A DNA stretch of 49,464 nucleotides from Bryobacterales bacterium (GCA_020847975.1 JADLBD010000291.1:1-49464), one strand, 5' to 3'; shown: positions 1 to 8,942, counted from the first letter of the stretch. Made by a program: numbers and translations. The notes: generated by a model not told the origin, from the letters alone.

Positions 1-1372
1 CAACACCACTCCCGCAGCATCTCTCCTTACTTACTCCATTCGACCGGCACTCAAATGTGCCCGTACAATAACGCCCGATACCATTTTTTTCACGCGATCT
101 GGGAATTTTGCGCCGGAAAGTAGCTAGTGCCCCGGTGTCGTGCGCAAGCATCGCCTCCGCCGCCTTCTGCTGCTCCAAACGCAGTTCTCCCGTGAATACA
201 AGCTCGATTCGTTGGCCAGGATTGCGCTCGTCCCGTACTGCCGGCTTGATCCCGAGATCGGCGAACAACTGCCGCACATCGTCCAGGCAGCCTCGGGGAA
301 GGCCGATATGATGCGGGTGTTCTTGAGCGCAGGAGATCACTCGCGGTTTCTCGTAGGTGGGCAGCCGCATGGCTTGCGCCTTGTAGAACTCCGGATTCTG
401 AAAGGCGGCGATGCGGAGCAGGCGATTTCGCAGAGCGGGCGGCAGATCCTCTCTGGGGATATAGATCTCGTTCCCCAGCACGACTTCCAGGCTGCGCGGC
501 AATTCGCCTGCGATCGGTGGATCTCTCCGGCGGCGCGATGGCGGCGTCGTCCAGGGCTCGGGCTCATCTTCCTCGGCGAGCGGAAACCGGACGCCAACCA
601 CATTCCCCGTGCGCTCGGCGTTGCGTACGAGATCCTCGACTTGCTCACGGCCAATCTTCCCAACCGAGGAGAGAAACGCCCATTGATCGACGTGCGGATT
701 GAAAGCGTCATCGAGGAACACGCTGTTGCCCCGCTCACGCGTCTGCTTCTGCAGGGGCAGGGCGATCAGGTTACCGAATCCGCCCTGAGGCAGGGTGTCC
801 TGGTTGGGAAAGAAGCGGTCGTACGAGTCCAAGCCGACGTCGGGGCGGCGCTCCATTGTTGCTGTGAGAATCAGCGATCCGAGTTTGCGGGCCAGGGCGG
901 CCGGAAGGGCCTCTTCAAAGAAAAGCCAGACGTGTGCGCCGGATCCCGAGCGCGAACGCTCCAGAGCGCAAGGCAGATTCCTGCTCCGGCACGTTTCGAC
1001 GAAGGCGGCGGCATCTTCGCGCCAAGCCTCCTTGTCGAAATCGGCCGCAAGGAAGAGACACGTCTCGTCCTGGAGCATCGGGTAGACGCCGGCGACGAAG
1101 GGTTGTCCGGCGCCATCGCGACCCGAAAGGTGCCACCGGATCACGTCATCGGTGACGGTCAGGAAGCGGCGGTGCGGGCAATCTGCGCACTTGATCCGCG
1201 GTTTCTCGCAGATGCCGGGGACCCATTCGTTCCCGCATGCCGGCACATATCCGGATTTCCCTGTCCGCCGGCTTTCGAAGCGGCGCGGATAGACGTCGTC
1301 GCGTCCCCGGAAAAGTGCGCGAAACAGCGCGATCTTGGCATCCGGTGAAGACCGGCAGTCCACGGATTCCAT
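1..1372 (-). CDS. TOTE-type archaeo-eukaryotic primase protein, N-terminal part; runs off the window and is probably disrupted
   Basis: The reading frame is open from ATG 1372 to the window edge, about 457 codons; an in-frame TGA lies two codons upstream, so this is the first possible start. The protein resembles the primase-helicase of TOTE conflict systems. Visible are a four-cysteine zinc knuckle (C46, C55, C62, C65), the primase DxD (D111-F-D113) and a GAHVW motif with H147, followed by the linker that precedes the helicase. Family members continue after AMLAHDTG into a Walker A of the AFGKT type. Here similarity stops at about residue 417 (near base 119) and the rest reads as unrelated sequence, so the helicase is missing or moved. 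The break could be an insertion or a contig-edge artefact. AEP-TOTE proteins are thought to act in DNA-based conflict or defence; the activity of this copy is unknown. The plus-strand frame over 140-1348 is a shadow. Confidence 0.8.
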   Translation of the reverse strand, partial: MESVDCRSSPDAKIALFRALFRGRDDVYPRRFESRRTGKSGYVPACGNEWVPGICEKPRIKCADCPHRRFLTVTDDVIRWHLSGRDGAGQPFVAGVYPMLQDETCLFLAADFDKEAWREDAAAFVETCRSRNLPCALERSRSGSGAHVWLFFEEALPAALARKLGSLILTATMERRPDVGLDSYDRFFPNQDTLPQGGFGNLIALPLQKQTRERGNSVFLDDAFNPHVDQWAFLSSVGKIGREQVEDLVRNAERTGNVVGVRFPLAEEDEPEPWTTPPSRRRRDPPIAGELPRSLEVVLGNEIYIPREDLPPALRNRLLRIAAFQNPEFYKAQAMRLPTYEKPRVISCAQEHPHHIGLPRGCLDDVRQLFADLGIKPAVRDERNPGQRIELVFTGELRLEQQKAAEAMLAHDTGALATFRRKIPRSREKNGIGRYCTGTFECRSNGVSKERCCGSGV

Positions 1373-1436
1373 CCAGCGTCAGGCTATTGTACTCCGGCTG
1401 GCACACGGATTGCTCTTTCATTTCTGAGGAAGCGCC

Positions 1437-2522
1437 ATGTCGCGGTCGCGGGTTGCTGTATTGAAGACTACCCCGGGGACTGTAGTGGAAGACTACAAGC
1501 GGCTGATGCGCATGTCGGAGTATCGGGGCTTTCTGCCGCGGGACAAAGAGACCGCGCTGAAGATCAACATCAGTTGGCATTATTTCTATCCCGCCTGTTC
1601 CACGACACCGTGGCAGTTGGATGGGGTGATCGGGGCGCTGCTCGAGGATGGGTACGCGAAAGATCGCATCTACGGTTGCCACAACCGGACCGTGGTCGTG
1701 AGTGCGCGGCGGGGGGAAGTGGCCAACAAACAGAAGCAGGTGGTGGTGGACAAATACGGGCTGCGGAATGTGCACCTGTATGAGCACGGCGAGGAGTGGA
1801 TCCGCTACACGCCGAAAACGAAGATGCGGGTGCTCGATAAGGTGTATCCGGAAGGCATCCGCATCCCAAAGCGCCTGGTGGGAGCGAATGTCCTGCACCT
1901 GCCCACGATGAAGACGCACGTTTTCACGCGGATCAGCGGGGCGATGAAGAATGCGTTCGGGGGCCTGCTGTTCGAGAAGCGGCACTGGACGCATGGGGTG
2001 ATCCACGAAGCGCTGGTGGACCTGCTGGCGATTCAGAAGGAGATCCACACGGGGATTTTCGCGGTGATGGATGGAACGTTCGCCGGCGACGGGGCGGGAC
2101 CGCGGTGCATGGAACCGCACGTGAAGAGCTACATTCTCTCGAGCGGGGACATGGTGGCTATCGACGCCGTGGCGGCGAAGATGATGGGGTTCGATCCTTT
2201 GTCCATTCCCTTTATCCGCATGGCCCACGAACAGGAGTTGGGTTGTGGAGATCCGCGGGAGATCGAAGTCTCAGGCGAGGATATCGCAAACGTCAATTTT
2301 CACTTTCGGGTTCGGGATACGCTGGCGAGCCACGGACAGAAGGCAATCTACTGGGGTCCGCTGCAACCGCTGGAGCGCCTGCTGCTGCGCACGGTGATTG
2401 CACCGTGGTCATATGCGGCTTCGTATCTCTATCACGACGTCTACTGGTACAACTGCGTTGGGAGGCAGAGAGTGAAGCAGGCGATGGAGACGGAGTGGGG
2501 GAAACTGTTCGCCGCCTACTGA
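1437..2522 (+). CDS. DUF362 domain-containing protein
   Basis: A 361-residue protein with the DUF362 pattern: an N-terminal VAVLKTTP strand, a central KINISWH segment, and a block near residues 155-185 (LPTMKTH followed by SGAMKNAFGGLL) that is the most conserved part of the family. DUF362 proteins are of unknown biochemical function; some are fused to ferredoxin domains, but no cysteine-rich iron-sulfur motif is visible here. There is no signal peptide, so it is probably cytoplasmic. The start is supported by GAGGAAG seven bases upstream of the ATG. It is divergent from the TOTE gene by 64 bases and is followed after 42 bases by an unknown gene on the same strand. Confidence 0.85.
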   Translation: MSRSRVAVLKTTPGTVVEDYKRLMRMSEYRGFLPRDKETALKINISWHYFYPACSTTPWQLDGVIGALLEDGYAKDRIYGCHNRTVVVSARRGEVANKQKQVVVDKYGLRNVHLYEHGEEWIRYTPKTKMRVLDKVYPEGIRIPKRLVGANVLHLPTMKTHVFTRISGAMKNAFGGLLFEKRHWTHGVIHEALVDLLAIQKEIHTGIFAVMDGTFAGDGAGPRCMEPHVKSYILSSGDMVAIDAVAAKMMGFDPLSIPFIRMAHEQELGCGDPREIEVSGEDIANVNFHFRVRDTLASHGQKAIYWGPLQPLERLLLRTVIAPWSYAASYLYHDVYWYNCVGRQRVKQAMETEWGKLFAAY

Positions 2523-2564
2523 GAGCGGGGCGGGTGTGCGCTAGAATGGGCAAGTCTGTTCCCG

Positions 2565-3467
2565 ATGCGATCCACGCACATGAAATTTCTGGCGGTGTCC
2601 GTATTTTGGGCACACGGGATTGCGACCTGTGAGCCGGTTGTGGACTCGCTGTCCAATGGCATCCCGGCGAGACCGCTTCACGCGCTGACTGGATCGGAGT
2701 TCGCCAAGGCCATCGCAACGTTGAGCCGCGAGGATCGCGAGCAGGCGATCCTCCAGCAAGTCCTCGAAGGGAACCTGCCTGGATTTTTGCGAAAGCTGGT
2801 TCCGGTGCGGTTGGAGCAGGCGGGGCGAGCGGCGGCGGCAACCATTTTCGTGATGCCGGAGTACCTGGCGATTGGCTCGAACCGCGATTTTCTGCGGATT
2901 CCCATGAATCTGCACACGGCAGTCGCCATCGCCAACCGGTTCGGGTTCCTGCTGCCGACGAAGAAGATGGTGGACGCAATTTATGCGCAGTCGCGCTATC
3001 ACCTGACGCCGAAGCCCATGCCGGCGGGGCCTCAAATGACCTCGAGCGATTACTACTGGCGGCACAACCAGGTGATCGAGGCGCAATACAAGGCCGAGGG
3101 AATTTCCGAAGGCGCGCTGGTTTCGGGGCAGAAGAAAGATGTCGTGGTGACGGTACGGCTGCTGCGGCATCCGGGGCAGATCGCCATCTATGGGTGGCAT
3201 CGCGCTCCGGGAGCGCCGATCCAGCCGTTGAGCACGGTGCATGGCGCGGGCTACGCGGATTACAGCCACGGAATCCGGCTGGTAAGCGCGATGGCGCTGG
3301 TAAACGGCAGGCTGCGGCCGGTATCGGAGATTCTGGCGGATGCGCGGCTTGCGGGAGCGGTTACGGAAGAAGCGCCTGTTCGCGGACTGCTGCGTGTGCT
3401 GGGCCTGCACGCCGATGAAGAGTCCGAAAATTATTCCAGGCTCTTGCAGCAGCGGAATCCGAGATGA
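2565..3467 (+). CDS. Conserved hypothetical protein, possibly exported
   Basis: I do not recognise a named family. The 300-residue product has a short hydrophobic N-terminus after MKFLAVSVF, consistent with a weak signal peptide if translation begins at the second ATG (2580); neither ATG has a clear ribosome-binding site. The middle (residues 95-165) is rich in aromatic residues and contains a YYWRHNQ segment. The part around residues 190-245 (DVVVTVRLL to SHGIRLVS) suggests a mixed alpha/beta fold. It lies downstream of the DUF362 gene in the same direction. Its 3' end overlaps the convergent SUMF1-like gene by 37 bases. Confidence 0.6.
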   Translation: MRSTHMKFLAVSVFWAHGIATCEPVVDSLSNGIPARPLHALTGSEFAKAIATLSREDREQAILQQVLEGNLPGFLRKLVPVRLEQAGRAAAATIFVMPEYLAIGSNRDFLRIPMNLHTAVAIANRFGFLLPTKKMVDAIYAQSRYHLTPKPMPAGPQMTSSDYYWRHNQVIEAQYKAEGISEGALVSGQKKDVVVTVRLLRHPGQIAIYGWHRAPGAPIQPLSTVHGAGYADYSHGIRLVSAMALVNGRLRPVSEILADARLAGAVTEEAPVRGLLRVLGLHADEESENYSRLLQQRNPR

Positions 3468-4423
3468 TAGTTGGCGTGGCTGTGCGAATCGAGAACGCGG
3501 CTCCCGTGCCAGTAGGGAGCGCGCCAGCGGCACCAATCCTCATGGGCGCGATAGGTGTCGAAGATGAACCAACTGCCTTTCATTTCCGTATAGCCTAGCT
3601 CGCGGCTGCCGAGGCTCGCCATCTGAGCTTTGTTGAGAGGCAGGTTCATGTGCTCTGCGGCGTTGCCGTTGAGGTCATACACCTGGAGCGGGCTGTGGCA
3701 ATTGGGGAAGAATCCGGCGGGGAAGGTGTTCGAGCCGCACGCCGTCCACCCGCCGCCCTGGCATCCCGGGGTTTTGGAACTCGAGGCGGCGCAGACTCCG
3801 TTTTGATAGGCAGGGCCGTAGCTCCAGGCCTTGTCGCGGCTGTGCGCCTGATTGTGGGCGATGCGCATGCGCTCGACCGCGGCGGCGGGGCTGACTCCGA
3901 TGGCGAGATCGAAGCGGTAATCCGGAGGTTCCAGCCTTCCGGCGCAGGCGCCCTCCCATTCGTGGGCGTCGCAGAGGCGTTTCCCCATGGCCCAACAGAT
4001 TTGGGCAGCCTCTCGCGCACGCACCCAAACCACGGGATAGGCGCAGGGGATGTCCGGGAACTCGAACTGATCGATGCAGGCTTTGGCATCTTCCGGAGTC
4101 TGGGTGGACGGATTGTAGAGGGGGGCCATGTACTTGGCGCGGCAGATCTTCTCGAAACGGGGATTGCCGTAGGAGATGGAGAGCCGGCGCGCCTTGGCGA
4201 GGCAATCTTCCGGGGCGGCCGGATGGCGGGCGATGGCGGGATTTCCCTGCCCTATAAATCCGGACCTCAGGAAAATCCCACGGATGTCCTGCATCTGCGC
4301 GTCCGAAAGCAGGTGGACGCGCTGCAATTGCTGGAACAGCGTTTCGTTCTGCTGCTGGAGCGCCGTTGATTGGGCGAGCAGAGCGGCGGGCGTCAGGAGG
4401 GCAAGCATGCGCCCGAGTCTCAT
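3431..4423 (-). CDS. Exported SUMF1/formylglycine-generating-enzyme-like protein
   Basis: A 330-residue protein whose residues 110-330 follow the SUMF1 (FGE-sulfatase, PvdO, EgtB) fold: an early VWVRAREAAQICWAMGKRLC block matching the family's alternation of sequence modification and KRLPTEAEWE, then VYDLNGNAAEHM in place of the usual DMxGNVxEW, and a C-terminal HLGFRCCKS in place of GFRC. It is rich in cysteine (about 14). The N-terminus is hydrophobic and ends in LLAQ, typical of a signal peptide, so it is probably periplasmic or secreted. FGE catalytic cysteines cannot be assigned by eye. It starts at an ATGA overlap with the upstream gene, suggesting translational coupling. The open frame extends to 4921, but that extension is antisense-type sequence inside the upstream gene. 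Confidence 0.75.
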   Translation of the reverse strand: MRLGRMLALLTPAALLAQSTALQQQNETLFQQLQRVHLLSDAQMQDIRGIFLRSGFIGQGNPAIARHPAAPEDCLAKARRLSISYGNPRFEKICRAKYMAPLYNPSTQTPEDAKACIDQFEFPDIPCAYPVVWVRAREAAQICWAMGKRLCDAHEWEGACAGRLEPPDYRFDLAIGVSPAAAVERMRIAHNQAHSRDKAWSYGPAYQNGVCAASSSKTPGCQGGGWTACGSNTFPAGFFPNCHSPLQVYDLNGNAAEHMNLPLNKAQMASLGSRELGYTEMKGSWFIFDTYRAHEDWCRWRAPYWHGSRVLDSHSHANYHLGFRCCKSLE

Positions 4424-6150
4424 GGCGTTTGCTCCTTTCGGCCGCGCCGGGTGACGTAGAAGAAGTCCCGGTTGTCGGGATATCCGGCGAAGCGCGGGAC
4501 AAGTTCGCCGGAAGACGTTTTTTCCACGGCAGCCATTCCTTTGACGAGATGATCGAGGAAAAGCTGTCCACCGGAGCGGCGGTAGACGGCAAGGTAAGTG
4601 TGCTCGAGGGCGTTCATATCGAGCAGCATGGCGTAATCGGCGCGGTAGGCCTGAAAGACACGGGCCATGGCGGAGGGCGTTGCGTCGGAGAAGACGGCGT
4701 AAAGAAAGAATCGTTTGCCGCCGCTGGTTTGGAGAGCGGCTCCGGCGCGAAGCGTTCGCAGTTTCGAATCCTGCGAGCCTGACCAGTTGCCGGGGCCCCA
4801 GCGGGCGACGAGCGGGCCGGGAATGCCGCGGCGGGCGGCGTTGTCGAATTCGATCAAGGAAACACCGTTCTGGAGGGCGTAGCGGATTCGCGGCAGCAGT
4901 TGGTTGTCGGCGTCCGTCCATGTCTTCATGGCGAAGGAGCCGTTGTCGAGGATGAAGATGGTGGCGAGGCCGGGCTGGAGTTTACTGAACACCACCCCGT
5001 TTTCGAGAGAGCCGTAGTGGGAGCCATGGTTGCGGAGAGCGAGTTCGCCGTATTTGAAAGCGCCATGGGCGCGCTTGAATCCGGCGGTGAAGGCGGCCGC
5101 TGTCTTGGGTACGGCTTCAGGGCTGATGAGGCCGGTGGAAACAAGAGGAGCGATGGAGCCGATGCCGTCGGGCCCTGGCAACTTCGGGTCCTTCATCTGC
5201 GGCAGCATGTGGTCTGACCAGCCGACGCGGGGATGTGCGGTTCCGCGAGAGTAGGCGAAGTCAAAACGGTCGAGATCGAAGGCAATGAGGTAGCAAAGGG
5301 CGGAGGCTTCCACGTTATCCAGATGGTTGACGGTGGTGCGGTAGCTCGAAAGGATCGCGGGGTCGAGGAGATCGGGTTGGAGGAGGCCGGCGAAGATCCC
5401 AGGGTTCGCGAGGGCCGGATACCATGCCCCCGGGCGCATGCCGCCGCCGGCGGGATTCTCGACGACGATGCCCAGATTGCCGGGAGACAGCAGGCGGTCC
5501 TTGAATTTCGGATCGACGAGAGCGGGGAGCGGGGAGCCGGGTGCGGCATCCGGCAGGGGGCTCGCGGCGGGTTCGAGTTTTCCTGTCTCGCGATGCATGC
5601 CGCCGAGGAGGATGTGGCCGATGGAGATGAGTTTCTCCCCGCCCCAGACACGCTCGCGAAGGAACTCGGTGGCGGCTTCGAGCGTGGTGCGGTTTCCCGT
5701 AGCCGGATTGCGCAGGTAAATTTTTCCACCGCACAGTGGCGCATAGATTCGCGACGAGGCTTTGGCTTGATCGAGGGCCGTGGGGAACAACTCGCAGGGG
5801 TATGTCTTGCCTGCTTCGAGGACGAGAATGCCCAAGGGAAATTTCTCATCGAGGAGGAGCTTTCGGACCCGCGGTTCGGGATTCTCGATGTGGTAGGCGG
5901 ATTCCGTGGCGGCGTCGTTCCATTTCAGGCGAAGCAGGTGCCAGACATTGATTGCCGGATTGAGGTTGACCAGGGTCGCGGCGCCCTCCCTGCCGGCGGC
6001 GGTACGGATGAATATGGAACTGGACTGGCGGAAGGGCTGCAAATCGAGTATGGTTTTCGTTTCCGGCGGGGACGCGAAGGTCAGGAGGGGGAAAAAGAGA
6101 GTGGGGGAAATGATTCGGGCAACTGGCCGCGTTGGAGAGGCGGCTCGCAT
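4420..6150 (-). CDS. Exported protein of unknown function
   Basis: A 576-residue product if translation starts at ATG 6150, which is preceded by GGAG eight bases upstream; the frame is open further to 6270 but that part lacks a signal. The first 28 residues form a signal peptide (RxxR, hydrophobic FFPLLTF, then ASP). I do not recognise the family. Segments such as RNHGSHYGSLENG, IFILDNGSFAMKTW and the C-terminal DMNALEHTYLAVY look like conserved core motifs of an alpha/beta enzyme. A phosphodiester glycosidase-like fold is conceivable but not shown. It overlaps the downstream SUMF1-like gene by four bases, so the two are almost certainly one operon and may act on the same extracytoplasmic target. 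Confidence 0.65.
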   Translation of the reverse strand: MRAASPTRPVARIISPTLFFPLLTFASPPETKTILDLQPFRQSSSIFIRTAAGREGAATLVNLNPAINVWHLLRLKWNDAATESAYHIENPEPRVRKLLLDEKFPLGILVLEAGKTYPCELFPTALDQAKASSRIYAPLCGGKIYLRNPATGNRTTLEAATEFLRERVWGGEKLISIGHILLGGMHRETGKLEPAASPLPDAAPGSPLPALVDPKFKDRLLSPGNLGIVVENPAGGGMRPGAWYPALANPGIFAGLLQPDLLDPAILSSYRTTVNHLDNVEASALCYLIAFDLDRFDFAYSRGTAHPRVGWSDHMLPQMKDPKLPGPDGIGSIAPLVSTGLISPEAVPKTAAAFTAGFKRAHGAFKYGELALRNHGSHYGSLENGVVFSKLQPGLATIFILDNGSFAMKTWTDADNQLLPRIRYALQNGVSLIEFDNAARRGIPGPLVARWGPGNWSGSQDSKLRTLRAGAALQTSGGKRFFLYAVFSDATPSAMARVFQAYRADYAMLLDMNALEHTYLAVYRRSGGQLFLDHLVKGMAAVEKTSSGELVPRFAGYPDNRDFFYVTRRGRKEQTP

Positions 6151-6320
6151 GGAAACTGCTCCACGAGAATGAAGAGCAGTTTTGACGCCATCACGGGACC
6201 GCCTGGGATGGCGGAAGACGAACCGTGCAGGATTACGCGATTGGGAAATTGCGCGCAGGGTGAGCGCCAAATGCCCCGCAAATTCCGGAATTGCGGTAGC
6301 CAGGGGGGTAGACTGGTGGT

Positions 6321-6743
6321 ATGAAACGAACTGCGAGCGCTAAATGGGCCGGCGATCTGAAAGCCGGCGTTGGGACCATTTCGACGGCAAGTGGAACGCT
6401 GGCCGCGACGCCCTATTCCTTCCACACCCGATTCGAGAATGGGAAGGGAACCAATCCGGAGGAGTTGCTGGCCGCAGCGCACGCCGGATGCTTCACCATG
6501 GCACTCTCGCTACAGCTTTCCCAAGCGGGATTCACCGCGGAGAGTCTGGAGACCACATGCACCATCACTTTGGAGCAGAAGGAAGGAGCCTTCGCAATTA
6601 CGCAGAGTCACCTGGAGTTGAAGGCGAAAGTGCCCGGGGCCTCGCCTGAGGCCTTCGAGAAAGCTACGCAGGCAGCGAAGACGGGGTGCCCGGTTTCGAA
6701 GCTGTACAACACGAACATTACGCTGCACGCCATTTTGCAATGA
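6321..6743 (+). CDS. OsmC family peroxiredoxin-like protein
   Basis: The 140 residues match the compact OsmC/Ohr fold along the whole length: N-terminal KRTASAKWAG strand, GTNPEELLAAAHAGCFTMAL with the first conserved cysteine (C57), a LETTCTITLE strand, and AAKTGCPVSKL with the second cysteine (about 123). The family reduces organic or fatty-acid hydroperoxides using these two cysteines and protects against peroxide stress in the cytoplasm. The form with TNPEELLAAAHAGCF is typical of the OsmC branch rather than Ohr. It stands alone, divergent from the preceding minus-strand operon and convergent with the next gene. Confidence 0.92.
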   Translation: MKRTASAKWAGDLKAGVGTISTASGTLAATPYSFHTRFENGKGTNPEELLAAAHAGCFTMALSLQLSQAGFTAESLETTCTITLEQKEGAFAITQSHLELKAKVPGASPEAFEKATQAAKTGCPVSKLYNTNITLHAILQ

Positions 6744-6782
6744 GGCGGACCGCGAGTTCCTGCCCGCCGCATAAGGCCCAGG

Positions 6783-7574
6783 TTACCGGGAGACTGCGAC
6801 AATGACACGCCGCAACTCTCCGCGGATCAGTTTGCGAGTGGTCCGGCCGCGTTCCGCCATCGCCGCAATATTCTTGTCTGGAGCCGCCTTCCTGGCAAGT
6901 TCGCTGTAGCGCGCTGGGGCCAGAGCGCTAGCCAGATCGGGAAAGACCTGCGTGGTGTAGGCATCGTAGGTTCTGTTCTCCCCGATGGGGAGGCGGACGG
7001 CGAACAACGACCAGCGCTTTATTCCACCATCTTTGATGCGCTGTGCGTGCAGCGGGCGGTAATCGTCCCGTTCCATGTTGTAATAATCCGCGGCGCGGCC
7101 CTCGGCAATCTTCATGTAGTCGATGCGGATGAGGTCGCCTTCGCGGATTGGCTCAGTGCCTTCGGTGGCCAGATTCTGCGAGAGCACTTGGCCTACTCTG
7201 GCGCGTAACGCCCTGGCCTTGTGCATGTATTCGTCGTAGCTCATGCCCAAAGCTTTGCGGACAACGGGATCGAAACTGGCTGGAGGCGCGGGCGCCCCAT
7301 TACTAAGGATGCTGAGAACGAAGTTCGCTCTCGGTTCCGGATTGCCGCCAAAGGTGACTTCGGTGACAATGATTCCGCGGATTGCCTGATTCTCGCGGAT
7401 CAGCGCTTCGAAAAGTTTGCGGGATTGATTCTTCGTGAAATCCACGTAGGCTTGGCGTTGGGCATCCTCGACGTGGTAGAAAGTGGAACTCGAGAAGACC
7501 GGCGTGGTTTGCTGGCTGAGCGCCGCGCTCGAGCATAACACCGCCGCCGATAACAAATTAAGTTGTGACCTCAT
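6783..7574 (-). CDS. Exported hypothetical protein, paralogue A of a tandem pair
   Basis: A 263-residue protein with a clear signal peptide (hydrophobic stretch ending SAALSQQ). The body has two similar halves with alternating strands and helices, including FYHVEDAQRQAYVDF, DYMKIAEG, a DDYRPLHAQRIKDGGIKRW segment and ATQVFPDLASA-like C-terminal motifs. This pattern suggests a pair of dimeric alpha/beta-barrel (ferredoxin-like) repeats, but no function can be stated. It shares order, length and the RP/RIKxGG/W spacing with the adjacent gene at 7596-8393, so the two look like a tandem duplication. Start supported by GGGAGG five bases upstream of the ATG. Confidence 0.7.
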   Translation of the reverse strand: MRSQLNLLSAAVLCSSAALSQQTTPVFSSSTFYHVEDAQRQAYVDFTKNQSRKLFEALIRENQAIRGIIVTEVTFGGNPEPRANFVLSILSNGAPAPPASFDPVVRKALGMSYDEYMHKARALRARVGQVLSQNLATEGTEPIREGDLIRIDYMKIAEGRAADYYNMERDDYRPLHAQRIKDGGIKRWSLFAVRLPIGENRTYDAYTTQVFPDLASALAPARYSELARKAAPDKNIAAMAERGRTTRKLIRGELRRVIVAVSR

Positions 7575-7595
7575 TGTGCCTCCCAGTTTGCCGGA

Positions 7596-8393
7596 TCACT
7601 TAGCCGGCGTAACCATGTCTTCGATTACTGACAGCTCGCGCCGCGCCAGATCCCGTAACTTGGACAGGCCGGCCATTGTTTCCTGATAGTTCTTCCCGGT
7701 GTGCACATTGCTGAACATGGACCGGGTATTCCTGGGTTTGAAGGTTGCTTCCCAGTTGGGAAAGATATCCACACTTAAAGCCGCATACTTCAAGTCAGTT
7801 CCGCCGGGCAATACAGCGACATTCATCACCCAGCCGGACATGCTGCCTTCCTTGATCCATTGCTCAGCCATGGGCCGCCAGACTTCGCGTTCAAACTTCG
7901 CGTACTCCTGTAAGTTGTGTACCTTCATGAAGTTCGTGTAGAGGTAGTTACCCTTTTGCGGCCGTCCGGTAAAGATCGCCTGGCGCCAGATCTCGGTGGA
8001 CACAAGACGGCTGAGTTGGTCCCTTTTGGCAAAGTAATCGACTGGGTTCAGCCCCACCTTTTGCAGGGCTGCGCCCGCGGCCTCCCGGCTCATCGGAGCC
8101 ACGGGTGTACCAACGTGAGAAGTGATACTGACGTAATCACAGCGGGCATCCGCCCCCGCCGGGATAACAGTACGCAGCAGCACCCAGGCGGCAATCTCAC
8201 CGCTATCCGCGCGCGCCTGCATGAATTTGTGCGTCTCCTCCCGCAGGAACTGACGGTATTCGGCTCCCTTTCCTCGAGTTACCTTGATGCAGTTGATCGT
8301 CTCGAAAATCGGCGGTCTCTGCTGTTGTTGCGCACAAAGTGAAACTGCCGCCCAGACGGCGGCAGTAAGTAGACGGATCGCCGCGTGGTTCAT
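7596..8393 (-). CDS. Exported hypothetical protein, paralogue B of a tandem pair
   Basis: A 265-residue protein with a signal peptide ending in SLCAQQ. It has the same architecture as the following gene: INCIKVTRGKGAEYRQF near the N-terminus, NFMKVHNLQEYAKFE, then WRPMAEQWIKEGSMSGW and a VDIFPNWEATF strand. These positions correspond to paralogue A's YHVEDAQ, IDYMKIAEG, YRPLHAQRIKDGGIKRW and TQVFPDLASA. The ribosome-binding leader CTGGGAGG is shared by both genes, which supports duplication of gene plus leader. A dimeric alpha/beta-barrel-like fold is my guess. The upstream 140 bases carry A-tracts in the minus orientation, probably part of its promoter. Confidence 0.7.
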   Translation of the reverse strand: MNHAAIRLLTAAVWAAVSLCAQQQQRPPIFETINCIKVTRGKGAEYRQFLREETHKFMQARADSGEIAAWVLLRTVIPAGADARCDYVSITSHVGTPVAPMSREAAGAALQKVGLNPVDYFAKRDQLSRLVSTEIWRQAIFTGRPQKGNYLYTNFMKVHNLQEYAKFEREVWRPMAEQWIKEGSMSGWVMNVAVLPGGTDLKYAALSVDIFPNWEATFKPRNTRSMFSNVHTGKNYQETMAGLSKLRDLARRELSVIEDMVTPAK

Positions 8394-8442
8394 GGTGGAA
8401 CCTCCCAGTTATCGATGTACAGAATGTTCTGCAAGTATACAC

Positions 8443-8504
8443 GGCACTCCGCAATTGCGCCAGTTATTTTTTTGTTATTTTTTTGTGCAGATTGATGGAG
8501 TGCC
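8443..8504. repeat. Inverted repeat enclosing a tandem T-tract repeat
   Basis: An 8-base perfect inverted repeat (GGCACTCC at 8443-8450, GGAGTGCC at 8497-8504) encloses two tandem copies of TTATTTTTTTG (8464-8485). On the minus strand these are A-tracts repeated every 11 bases upstream of the paralogue B gene, as in UP elements or curved DNA. Nothing else is visible in the 141-base gap. Confidence 0.45.
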
Positions 8505-8534
8505 CGGACGCCATCTTTGATATCACGATCCGTG

Positions 8535-8939
8535 TTACGGCGCTTCGCTTCCGCGCAGCTTCGAAGCAGCTTCGCGTAAGTAGCCGATGATCTTTGCGCG
8601 CTCCTCGGCATTCTCGAGGCGGAAGGCCATGTCGTTGCCTGGCGCCACCTGCTCGGGATCGGCAAGCCAGCGGTCGAGATTCTTCGCGTTCCAGATGAGA
8701 TTGGATGACCGAAGAGCATCCGAATAAGAGAATCCGGCCACGGAGCCTGCGCGGCGTTCGAAGACGCCGGCGAGGCGAGGGCCGGATTTTTCATGGTCCA
8801 GGGCGTGACAGCCCGAACATCGCCGTTCGAAGAGGGCACGACCGCCGTCCGCGGACCCGGGGGTCGATGCGGCGCGGGTGAGCAAGGCTCCCAATGCCAG
8901 CCCACACACTGCGGAAACAATTACGTGGCGTGTCATCAC
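8535..8939 (-). CDS. Exported class I cytochrome c
   Basis: A 134-residue monohaem cytochrome. A signal peptide precedes the mature domain, the haem-attachment motif is C41-SGC-H45, GPRLAGVF follows as the typical segment after the haem site, and M in GNDMAFR is the probable sixth ligand. The size and pattern fit the cytochrome c2/c550 group of soluble periplasmic electron carriers. It begins three bases after the stop of the metallophosphatase gene, so the two are cotranscribed. The partner redox enzyme is not identifiable. Confidence 0.88.
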   Translation of the reverse strand: MMTRHVIVSAVCGLALGALLTRAASTPGSADGGRALFERRCSGCHALDHEKSGPRLAGVFERRAGSVAGFSYSDALRSSNLIWNAKNLDRWLADPEQVAPGNDMAFRLENAEERAKIIGYLREAASKLRGSEAP

Positions 8940-8942
8940 GAG

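Noticed and set aside
140..1348. Plus-strand frame of 402 codons at the window start
   Set aside because: It is the exact codon-register complement of the TOTE primase gene, which has recognisable motifs while this frame has none.
2105..2632. Plus-strand frame over the DUF362 gene end
   Set aside because: Out of frame with the DUF362 gene and lacking any motif or start signal.
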